64,000 nt of DNA from an uncultured Bacteroides sp. (GTDB taxonomy: Bacteria > Bacteroidota > Bacteroidia > Bacteroidales > Bacteroidaceae), in contig URWA01000001.1 of NCBI GenBank assembly GCA_900551445.1, positions 1 to 64,000 on the forward strand, given 5' to 3'. Within the stretch, counting starts at the first letter, position 1. Each line of letters starts with the position of its first letter. Shown piece by piece: positions 1-6,444 of the stretch. A program made the translations under genes and the position numbers. The notes beneath the pieces were generated by a model. That model made no database searches. It saw only the letters and a program-made list of their open reading frames with translations, and was not told the DNA's origin.

Positions 1-355
1 ATCCGGGCAAATCCGAAACACGGAGTCTGTTGCGCCACAGAAAGTCCTTCATCTGTTTCCTTGTTATTCCAAAACCTTTATAATAATCAATAAAGCGTCC
101 CGGTTGTCTGCCATCGGCACAGAGGAACTTAAATTCTTCGTAAGCCTGAGAACAACGAAACTTCAGACAACTTCCTCTTGTATATCCGGGAACATCATTC
201 AAGCTTGTGTGTTCTTCCTTCAATATCAGATACATCCTGTAATAATTGACACCATGCTCGCGGCAATATCCACGAAAGGAGCATGATTGTTTGCCAGATG
301 AACATAATTCTTTAAAAGCAGAAAAAATCTGCCTGTAATATTCTACTTTTACCAT
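1..355 (-). CDS. Truncated IS-associated small ORF (IS66-type first ORF suspected)
   Basis: An open frame starts at an ATG at 355-353 and runs off the left edge of the window, giving 118 visible codons with no stop. The N-terminus (MVKVEYYRQIFSAFKELCSS) followed by an SFRGYCREHGVNYYR stretch has the layout of the small helix-turn-helix proteins that open IS66-type elements (a short amphipathic helix, then a C-x-x-x-G-(I/V)-x-x-x-x-(Y/F)-Y segment). That match is by recollection of the family pattern, not by search. A good Bacteroidota promoter lies just upstream at 372-402. The protein could instead belong to another IS family or be a stand-alone DNA-binding protein. Confidence 0.45.
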   Translation of the reverse strand, partial: MVKVEYYRQIFSAFKELCSSGKQSCSFRGYCREHGVNYYRMYLILKEEHTSLNDVPGYTRGSCLKFRCSQAYEEFKFLCADGRQPGRFIDYYKGFGITRKQMKDFLWRNRLRVSDLPG

Positions 356-371
356 ATCTAAGATTTTATGG

Positions 372-402
372 CAAAGTTAGAAATACTACAGGCAGACTAC
401 AA
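372..402 (-). promoter_or_regulatory. Promoter for the IS-like ORF
   Basis: Reading the minus strand, TTG (402-400) is followed after 20 nt by TAACTTTG (379-372), matching the Bacteroidota -33/-7 consensus TTG / TAnnTTTG. The ORF start is 17 nt downstream. Confidence 0.5.
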
Positions 403-476
403 TACGCTATCGCGGACGGTTGTACTTCTTTTCCAAACGTCTAAGCGTTTTTTTATAAGCTATTTTTCACACGAAT

Positions 477-2771
477 TCATGCTTTCTGAAGCTGGCGGTC
501 CATGGAGGCTGCCGCACGGCGTCCGTCGCCCATGGCCAGAATCACGGTGGCTCCACCTCGCACGATATCACCTCCGGCATAAATGGTCGGAATGGACGAC
601 TGCATATCCTCATTCACAGCAATAGTCCCTTTACGTCCCAGTTCCAAACCAGGAATAGAATGAGGTACAATCGGATTCGGCGAAACGCCCACACTGACAA
701 TGGCCATATCAATGTCCAATGTCACCGTAGCCCCCGGAATGGGCACCGGACTGCGACGACCGGATGCATCGGGTTCACCCAACTCCATTTTCTGCAACAC
801 CACTTGTTTCACCCGACCTTTCTCGTCGGCAATGTATTCAATCGGATTGTGCAGGGTCAGGAATTCCACACCTTCCTCCTTGGCATGTTTCACTTCCTCC
901 AGACGGGCCGGCATTTCCGCTTCCGAACGACGGTAGATAATCATCGCCTTTTCCGCTCCCAGCCGACGAGCCGTACGTACGGAGTCCATGGCCGTATTTC
1001 CACCTCCAATCACAGCTACCCGCTTACCGAAGGTCACCGGAGTATCGGAATCTTCACTGGCCGCATCCATCAGGTTCACACGGGTCAAGTATTCGTTGGA
1101 CGACATGATGTTGATGGAGTTCTCGCCCGGGATATTCATGAAATTAGGCAATCCAGCACCCGAAGCTACAAAGATTCCCTTGTAACCTTCGTTCTCCAAA
1201 TCGTCCACGCTGAGGGTCTTCCCGATAATGCAGTCCTTGACAAAAGTCACGCCCATCTTCGACAGGTTCTCGATTTCCACATCCACAATCTTGTTGGGCA
1301 GACGGAACTCCGGAATACCATATTTCAGCACGCCACCAATTTCGTGCAAAGCCTCGAACACAGTCACGTCGTACCCCATCTTGGCCATGTCGCCCGCAAA
1401 CGACAATCCTGCAGGTCCCGAACCGACCACTGCCACCTTGATGCCGTTCTTGGCTGCAATCTCCGGGACTGAAATCTGTCCGCTTTCCCGCTCGTAATCG
1501 GCTGCGAAACGTTCCAGATAACCGATAGCCACCGCTTCGTGTCCCATCTTCAAGTGGATACACTTCGACTCACACTGCTTTTCCTGCGGGCAGACACGTC
1601 CGCATACGGCCGGAAGCGCACTGGTTTTCTTCAACGTACGTGCTGCTTCCAAAAATTCCCCACGCTCAATGTTCTTGATGAAGCCCGGAATATCAATACC
1701 CACCGGACAGCCTTCCATGCAGGAAGGATTGGCACAGTCCAGGCATCGCTTGGCCTCTGTCAGAGCCTGTTCTTCGTTCAATCCCAGGTTCACTTCCTCC
1801 TTGCGGCTGTGTGAACGGTATTCCGGATCCAGTTCGTTCATCTTTACCCGAGGAATCAAGGTACGTTCTTTCGGTTTCATCCGCTTGCGCAACGCTTCAC
1901 GCCACTCCGCATTACGTCCGGAAGCAGCCTGTTCCGCTTCACATGCTGCAGGATGCTCGTCCAGCTTATGGATTTCCTCCCGTTCGATGTCCTTGAAGGC
2001 GCCCATACGCTTGAGCATCTCGTCAAAGTCCACCTGATGGCCATCGAATTCCGGACCATCCACACACACGAACTTCGTCTTTCCTCCCACGGTGATGCGG
2101 CAGGCACCACACATACCCGTTCCATCCACCATGATGGTATTCAGGGATACATCGGTCGGGATATCGTATTTCTTTGTCAGCAGGCAGACAAACTTCATCA
2201 TGATAGCCGGACCGATGGCAAAGCACTTGTCCACCTTCTCGCGCTTGATGACCGCTTCCACCCCTTCCGTCACCAGTCCTTTCTGCCCATAAGAACCGTC
2301 GTCGGTCATGATGATTACTTCGTCGGAACTTTCCCGCATTTCCTTTTCCAGGATAATCAATTCCTTGGTACGTCCGGCCAGTACGGTAATCACCCGGTTG
2401 CCGGCAGCTTTCAATGCCTGCACGATGGGAAGCATCGGAGCCACTCCCACTCCTCCTCCGGCACAGACCACCGTACCGAAATTCTCAATATGAGTAGCTT
2501 TTCCCAACGGACCCACCACATCCGTAATATAGTCGCCTACATTCAATTCACATAAACGGGTGGACGAAAGCCCTACCTCCTGCACCACCAGGGTGATGGT
2601 TCCTTTCACCGGGTCGGCCGCAGCAATGGTCAGCGGCATACGCTCTCCCTTTTCCCCTACACGGACAATCACAAAATGCCCGGCCTTGCGCGATTTCGCA
2701 ATCAAGGGAGCCTCGATGACCAGCTTAAAAACTTTTTCGGAAAAATGTTCCTTCTGAAGAATTCTGTTCAT
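477..2771 (-). CDS. Fused NAD(P)H:ferredoxin oxidoreductase (NfnA-NfnB / SudB-SudA type), 764 aa
   Basis: Two enzymes that are usually separate subunits are joined in one chain. Residues 1-280 form a ferredoxin-NAD(P) reductase-like module: a nucleotide-binding GGGVGV at 105-110 and a [2Fe-2S] set CGAC 221-224 with C236. Residues 310-764 form a GltD/NfnB-like module: a first 4Fe-4S Cys set C343/C346/C351/C355, a second C390/C394/C400/C404, FAD-binding GSGPAGLS 450-457, NADPH-binding GGGNTAMD 589-596 and the C-terminal AGGD at 732. Related enzymes (Nfn, sulfide dehydrogenase) couple NADH, NADPH and ferredoxin by flavin-based bifurcation. Bacteroides homologues are often labelled dihydroorotate dehydrogenase B NAD-binding subunit/glutamate synthase, which is probably misleading because no catalytic partner for either reaction is encoded nearby. 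It diverges from a ferredoxin-linked 2-oxoacid oxidoreductase operon, which fits a redox-balancing role. Full length, with a strong promoter at 2826-2856. Confidence 0.9.
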   Translation of the reverse strand: MNRILQKEHFSEKVFKLVIEAPLIAKSRKAGHFVIVRVGEKGERMPLTIAAADPVKGTITLVVQEVGLSSTRLCELNVGDYITDVVGPLGKATHIENFGTVVCAGGGVGVAPMLPIVQALKAAGNRVITVLAGRTKELIILEKEMRESSDEVIIMTDDGSYGQKGLVTEGVEAVIKREKVDKCFAIGPAIMMKFVCLLTKKYDIPTDVSLNTIMVDGTGMCGACRITVGGKTKFVCVDGPEFDGHQVDFDEMLKRMGAFKDIEREEIHKLDEHPAACEAEQAASGRNAEWREALRKRMKPKERTLIPRVKMNELDPEYRSHSRKEEVNLGLNEEQALTEAKRCLDCANPSCMEGCPVGIDIPGFIKNIERGEFLEAARTLKKTSALPAVCGRVCPQEKQCESKCIHLKMGHEAVAIGYLERFAADYERESGQISVPEIAAKNGIKVAVVGSGPAGLSFAGDMAKMGYDVTVFEALHEIGGVLKYGIPEFRLPNKIVDVEIENLSKMGVTFVKDCIIGKTLSVDDLENEGYKGIFVASGAGLPNFMNIPGENSINIMSSNEYLTRVNLMDAASEDSDTPVTFGKRVAVIGGGNTAMDSVRTARRLGAEKAMIIYRRSEAEMPARLEEVKHAKEEGVEFLTLHNPIEYIADEKGRVKQVVLQKMELGEPDASGRRSPVPIPGATVTLDIDMAIVSVGVSPNPIVPHSIPGLELGRKGTIAVNEDMQSSIPTIYAGGDIVRGGATVILAMGDGRRAAASMDRQLQKA

Positions 2772-2825
2772 GGTTTTATCTGATAAAGTTAATTATTAGT
2801 TGTTTCTTTTATGAATAAATTGCCA

Positions 2826-2856
2826 CAAAGTTAAAAGAAATAACGACACTTTCAAA
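2826..2856 (-). promoter_or_regulatory. Promoter of the fused flavoprotein gene
   Basis: On the minus strand TTTG (2856-2853), 19 nt, then TAACTTTG (2833-2826): an exact -33/-7 pair. The ATG is about 55 nt downstream of the -7 box. The rest of 2772-3113 is A+T-rich, with no ORF or strong dyad seen. Confidence 0.75.
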
Positions 2857-3078
2857 GATTTTTCAACCTTTCAGGAAGATTCCGACAAGAAGTCAAAAGG
2901 AAAGCTTTATCGGCTTCCTCCCCGCAAATAGTTGATTATGCATCTTTTTCAAATAGAACGAAAATAGAAGACGCTTAACATATTAATTATCAACAGAATA
3001 TGCTTGGTCAAAAAAATTTTTTTTCAGAAAAAAATGCTATTTATTCCGTAAAAATGACGCTTATACCAAATTAAAGAC

Positions 3079-3086
3079 TATCTTTG
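3079..3086 (+). promoter_or_regulatory. -7 box of the oxoacid oxidoreductase operon
   Basis: TATCTTTG matches TAnnTTTG and sits 27 nt before the first ATG. No convincing -33 TTTG is present at the expected distance. Confidence 0.55.
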
Positions 3087-3113
3087 TAAGGTTACAATAT
3101 GATATAAAAGCTC

Positions 3114-3392
3114 ATGAATGAACGACTGAATCACATCAGACAACTGATAAATGAAGGAAATGTAGACACCGCTATATCCTGCCTGAATGATTTACTCCTC
3201 ACGGCTTCTTCACCCCTGCCGGAAGCTTATTACCTTCTGGGGAACGCCTTTCGGAAAAAAGGCGACTGGCAAGGTGCGTTGAACAATTATCAGGAAGCAA
3301 TCTCTTTGGACCCGGAGAGTCCGGCATCCGAAGCCAGAGCAATGATGATGGATATACTTAACTTTTATAACAAAGATATGTTTAATCAATAA
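3114..3392 (+). CDS. Small tetratricopeptide-repeat protein, first gene of the oxoacid oxidoreductase operon
   Basis: A 92-residue soluble protein. It contains one clear TPR unit (PEAYYLLGNAFRKKGDW, then ALNNYQEAISLDPESP, about residues 36-70) and a preceding helical pair that may be a degenerate second unit. No signal peptide or membrane segment. Its stop is 11 nt before the ferredoxin subunit start and it shares the promoter at 3079-3086, so it is co-expressed with the enzyme. TPRs mediate protein-protein contact, so an assembly or scaffold role for the complex is a reasonable inference, but nothing in the sequence proves it. Confidence 0.85.
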   Translation: MNERLNHIRQLINEGNVDTAISCLNDLLLTASSPLPEAYYLLGNAFRKKGDWQGALNNYQEAISLDPESPASEARAMMMDILNFYNKDMFNQ

Positions 3393-3403
3393 GATATAAA
3401 ACT

Positions 3404-3634
3404 ATGGCTAAAATGAAAGGTGTGGTTGTAGTAAATACAGAACGATGCAAAGGATGCAACCTGTGCGTGGTAGCTTGTCCGTTGCACGTGCTGTCACTCA
3501 CCCCAAAAGTAAATCAGAAAGGATATAATTTTGTACAGCAGGTAGTGGAAGACACCTGCAACGGATGCTCTTCGTGCGCCATTGTGTGCCCGGACGGATG
3601 TCTCACCGTATATAGAGCAAAATGTGAAGAATAA
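3404..3634 (+). CDS. korD: 2-oxoacid:ferredoxin oxidoreductase, delta (2x[4Fe-4S] ferredoxin) subunit
   Basis: A 76-residue protein with two complete clusters: CKGCNLCVVACP near the N-terminus and CNGCSSCAIVCP near residue 48. In four-subunit oxoacid oxidoreductases this subunit carries electrons from the thiamine-diphosphate site to external ferredoxin. It lies directly ahead of the alpha subunit (3 nt gap), in the KorD/VorC position. The substrate (2-oxoglutarate or branched-chain 2-oxoacid) cannot be told from this subunit. Confidence 0.9.
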   Translation: MAKMKGVVVVNTERCKGCNLCVVACPLHVLSLTPKVNQKGYNFVQQVVEDTCNGCSSCAIVCPDGCLTVYRAKCEE

Positions 3635-3637
3635 TAA

Positions 3638-4744
3638 ATGCCCAACAAGCAAAATCTAGAAATTATGGCAGAAGAAGTTGTTCTAATGAAAGGTAACGAA
3701 GCCATAGCCCATGCCGCCATCCGTATCGGTGTGGACGGTTACTTCGGTTACCCTATCACTCCCCAATCTGAAGTATTGGAAACGCTTGCCGAACAGAAAC
3801 CGTGGGAAACTACCGGAATGGTAGTGCTCCAGGCTGAAAGTGAGGTAGCAGCAATTAATATGGTGTATGGAGGCGCCGGAAGCGGAAAAATGGTCATGAC
3901 ATCCTCCTCCAGCCCTGGTGTCAGTCTGAAACAGGAAGGTATCTCCTATATTGCAGGGGCCGAACTTCCTTGTTTGGTAGTGAACGTCATGCGAGGCGGC
4001 CCGGGTTTGGGTACCATCCAGCCGAGTCAGGCCGATTATTTCCAGACCACCAAAGGTGGCGGACACGGTGACTATCACCTCATCGCACTGGCTCCGGCTT
4101 CCGTACAGGAAATGGCCGACTTCGTAGGTCTGGCTTTCGATCTGGCATTCAAATACCGTAACCCGGCCATGATTCTGGCCGACGGCGTCATCGGTCAGAT
4201 GATGGAAAAAGTAACTCTGCCGGCGTTCCGCCCCAGACGTACAGAAGAGGAAATCCTGGCGCAATGCCCATGGGCTACCACCGGCTGCAAAGGCCGCAAA
4301 CCGAACATCATCACCTCGCTGGAACTTGATCCGGCGGTAATGGAACAGCGCAACCTACACCTGCAGGCCAAATATGCGGAAATCGAAGAAAAAGAAACGC
4401 GCTATGAAGAACTGGACGCAGAAGATGCGGAATACCTGATTGTAGCCTTCGGTTCATGCGCCCGTATCGCACAGAAAGCCATGGAGCATGCCCGCGAAGA
4501 GGGAATCAAGGTAGGTCTGTTCCGTCCGATTACCCTGTGGCCGTTCCCCAGCAAGGCTTTGAAAGAAAGAGCCAAACAGGTGAAAGGTATCCTGACCGTG
4601 GAACTGAACAGCGGACAGATGATTGAAGACGTCCGTCTGGCCGTAGAATGTAAAGTACCGGTAGAGCACTTCGGACGCTTGGGCGGTATCGTTCCCGATC
4701 CGGATGAAGTAATCGAAGCCATTAAAGAAAAACTGATCAAATAA
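3638..4744 (+). CDS. korA: 2-oxoacid:ferredoxin oxidoreductase, alpha subunit (KorA/VorB type)
   Basis: 368 residues. The N-terminal pyrimidine-binding domain shows the usual GNEAIAHAAIRIG and GYPITPQSEVLETLAE segments, then the AESEVAAINMVYGGAGSG region, and a C-terminal domain with FGSCARIAQKA and GLFRPITLWPFP. Homologues in Bacteroides are annotated both as 2-oxoglutarate oxidoreductase KorA and as 3-methyl-2-oxobutanoate dehydrogenase VorB. Sequence alone does not decide the substrate. The start at 3638 follows the ferredoxin stop closely; a second Met (MAEEVVLMKG, 3665) is a plausible alternative start with better family alignment. With the beta and gamma subunits it forms an anaerobic oxidative decarboxylase making an acyl-CoA and reduced ferredoxin, or the reverse carboxylation. 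Confidence 0.9.
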   Translation: MPNKQNLEIMAEEVVLMKGNEAIAHAAIRIGVDGYFGYPITPQSEVLETLAEQKPWETTGMVVLQAESEVAAINMVYGGAGSGKMVMTSSSSPGVSLKQEGISYIAGAELPCLVVNVMRGGPGLGTIQPSQADYFQTTKGGGHGDYHLIALAPASVQEMADFVGLAFDLAFKYRNPAMILADGVIGQMMEKVTLPAFRPRRTEEEILAQCPWATTGCKGRKPNIITSLELDPAVMEQRNLHLQAKYAEIEEKETRYEELDAEDAEYLIVAFGSCARIAQKAMEHAREEGIKVGLFRPITLWPFPSKALKERAKQVKGILTVELNSGQMIEDVRLAVECKVPVEHFGRLGGIVPDPDEVIEAIKEKLIK

Positions 4745-4747
4745 GTT

Positions 4748-4918
4748 ATGGATACCGACAGAATAAGAGCCGTCTTAAACGTGTTGTTTATGATCGGTGC
4801 ACTGATTTCCGTAATTCTCTACTTCACTTTGGGCGACGACAAGACCGTATTCTTCTACGTGTGCGGTGCCTCTCTTTTCCTGAAGATGATGGAGTTCGTG
4901 TTCCGTTTCTTTCTATGA
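4748..4918 (+). CDS. 56-residue two-helix membrane protein inside the oxoacid oxidoreductase operon
   Basis: ATG at 4748, TGA at 4916-4918; 3 nt after the alpha-subunit stop and 21 nt before the beta-subunit start. Two hydrophobic helices are evident: about residues 9-27 (VLNVLFMIGALISVILYFTL) and about 34-46 (TVFFYVCGASLFL). They are separated by a short acidic turn GDDK, and the protein ends MMEFVFRFFL. I do not recognise a named family. Its position between two structural subunits suggests real translation and possibly membrane tethering of the complex; this is inference. Confidence 0.7.
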   Translation: MDTDRIRAVLNVLFMIGALISVILYFTLGDDKTVFFYVCGASLFLKMMEFVFRFFL

Positions 4919-4939
4919 TAAACTACAGGAGAACCAATT

Positions 4940-5713
4940 ATGACAAAAGAAGATATAATCAAACCTGAAAATCTGGTTTATCAGAAGCCTCGATTGCTGA
5001 ACGATAACCCGATGCACTACTGTCCGGGATGCAGCCACGGAGTAGTCCACAAACTGATTGCCGAAGTCATCGACGAAATGGGTATGGCCGAGAAAGCCGT
5101 CGGAGTAAGTCCGGTGGGATGCGCCGTATTCATGTATAACTACCTGGACATCGACTGCCAGGAAGCTGCACACGGACGTGCACCTGCCTTGGCCACCGCC
5201 ATCAAACGCCTCTGGCCCGACCGTCTGGTATTCACTTACCAAGGCGACGGTGACTTGGCCTGCATTGGTACGGCAGAAACCATCCACGCCCTGAACCGCG
5301 GCGAACACATTACGATTATTTTCATCAACAACGCCATCTACGGTATGACCGGTGGACAGATGGCCCCGACCACACTGGTGGGAATGAAGACCTCCACCTG
5401 CCCTTACGGACGTGTGCCGGAAATCCACGGCTACCCGCTGAAGATGACAGAAATCGCCGCCACTCTGCAAGGTACGGCCTACGTCACCCGCCAGTCCGTA
5501 CAGTCAGTGGCTGCCATCCGCAAGGCAAAGAAAGCCATCCGCAAAGCCTTTGAATGTTCCATGCAGAAAAAAGGCTCCAGTCTGGTAGAAATTGTGTCTA
5601 CCTGCAACTCCGGATGGAAAATGTCACCGGAAGCCGCCAACAAATGGATGGAAGAGAACATGTTCCCGTTCTACCCGCTGGGCGACCTGAAAGATACTAC
5701 AGATATTAAATAA
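4940..5713 (+). CDS. korB: 2-oxoacid:ferredoxin oxidoreductase, beta (thiamine-diphosphate) subunit
   Basis: 257 residues. CPGCSHG near residue 28 and the cofactor motif GDGDLACIG followed by NNAIYGMTGGQMAPTT (GDG...NN pattern for Mg2+-thiamine diphosphate) identify the catalytic subunit. It catalyses decarboxylation of a 2-oxoacid, passing electrons to the iron-sulfur centres. The stop is 14 nt before the gamma subunit. The MTGGQMAPTT sequence is typical of KorB/VorA enzymes rather than pyruvate oxidoreductases. Confidence 0.9.
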   Translation: MTKEDIIKPENLVYQKPRLLNDNPMHYCPGCSHGVVHKLIAEVIDEMGMAEKAVGVSPVGCAVFMYNYLDIDCQEAAHGRAPALATAIKRLWPDRLVFTYQGDGDLACIGTAETIHALNRGEHITIIFINNAIYGMTGGQMAPTTLVGMKTSTCPYGRVPEIHGYPLKMTEIAATLQGTAYVTRQSVQSVAAIRKAKKAIRKAFECSMQKKGSSLVEIVSTCNSGWKMSPEAANKWMEENMFPFYPLGDLKDTTDIK

Positions 5714-5727
5714 TCATTCGCATACCT

Positions 5728-6270
5728 ATGAAAGAAGAAATTATCATCGCAGGATTTGGAGGACAAGGGGTACTTTCCATGGGAAAAATCCTGGCATACT
5801 CCGGGTTGATGGAAAACAAGGAAGTGACCTGGATGCCTGCCTACGGTCCCGAACAGCGCGGAGGTACGGCCAACGTCACCGTCATCGTCAGCGACGAACG
5901 TATCTCTTCCCCGATTCTCAGCAAATACGATACAGCCATCATCCTGAACCAGCCTTCACTTGCCAAATTTGAGAACAAGGTAAAACCGGGCGGCGTACTG
6001 ATTTATGACGGCTACGGCATCATCAATCCCCCGACCCGCAAGGACATCCATGTGTACCGCATCGATGCCATGGACGAAGCCAACGAACGGAAAATGGCCA
6101 AGACCTTCAACATGATTGTGTTGGGTGGTCTGCTCAAGATACGCCCTATCGTATCCATTGACAGTGTGGTAAAGGCACTGCGCAAAACTTTGCCCGAACG
6201 TCACCACCACTTGATTCCAATGAATGAAGAAGCCATCAAAATCGGAATGGAAATCATCAAGGAAGTCTGA
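5728..6270 (+). CDS. korC: 2-oxoacid:ferredoxin oxidoreductase, gamma subunit
   Basis: 180 residues. It begins EEIIIAGFGGQGVLSMGKIL, the glycine-rich motif of the gamma domain of pyruvate/2-oxoacid oxidoreductases, followed by TWMPAYGPEQRGGTANVTV, also characteristic. It is the last gene of the operon; a strong terminator follows at 6304-6349. The full set alpha, beta, gamma, delta is therefore present and appears intact. Confidence 0.9.
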   Translation: MKEEIIIAGFGGQGVLSMGKILAYSGLMENKEVTWMPAYGPEQRGGTANVTVIVSDERISSPILSKYDTAIILNQPSLAKFENKVKPGGVLIYDGYGIINPPTRKDIHVYRIDAMDEANERKMAKTFNMIVLGGLLKIRPIVSIDSVVKALRKTLPERHHHLIPMNEEAIKIGMEIIKEV

Positions 6271-6303
6271 TTCCCCTCGGGAACCGATGTATCTTTAAAA
6301 CCC

Positions 6304-6349
6304 AAAGGCTGCAAGGAAATCCTACAGGTAAATTTCCTCGCAGCCTTTT
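6304..6349 (+). terminator. Terminator of the oxoacid oxidoreductase operon
   Basis: An inverted repeat pairs AAAGGCTGC-AAGGAAAT (6304-6320) with ATTTCCT-CGCAGCCTTTT (6332-6349), leaving a short loop and a run of T at the end of the second arm. Confidence 0.8.
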
Positions 6350-6429
6350 GTTTATCCCACACCTTCATAATCCACCCGGCTCCCCCTACTTTTTGAAAGG
6401 TACAACCGTCCGTTTTCGCTTTTTTATTG

Positions 6430-6437
6430 TATCTTTG
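6430..6437 (+). promoter_or_regulatory. -7 box almost touching the porin start codon
   Basis: TATCTTTG ends only 7 nt before the ATG at 6445, so a transcript begun at the usual distance would have essentially no 5' leader. It also rules out the upstream in-frame TTG at 6427 as a start. Confidence 0.5.
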
Positions 6438-6444
6438 CCCCATT

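Larger units (their letters stand above)
1..457 (-). mobile_element. Probable end of an insertion sequence, continuing left of the window
   Basis: The truncated ORF at 1-355 and its promoter sit immediately beside a stretch (about 440-457) which on the minus strand begins with AAACGCTTAGACG. That may be the terminal inverted repeat of the element. It lies about 20-25 bp beyond the stop codon of the neighbouring flavoprotein gene, as expected for an insertion just downstream of a gene. The other end and any target-site duplication are outside the window, so family and boundary are uncertain. Confidence 0.3.

Noticed and set aside
368..625. 85-codon plus-strand open frame after the IS-like region
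   Set aside because: Its second half is antisense to the flavoprotein 3' end and the first part covers the IS promoter; no family features.
477..2771. Annotation as dihydroorotate dehydrogenase electron-transfer subunit plus glutamate synthase small subunit
   Set aside because: No pyrD or gltB neighbour and the fusion matches Nfn/sulfide dehydrogenase architecture better.
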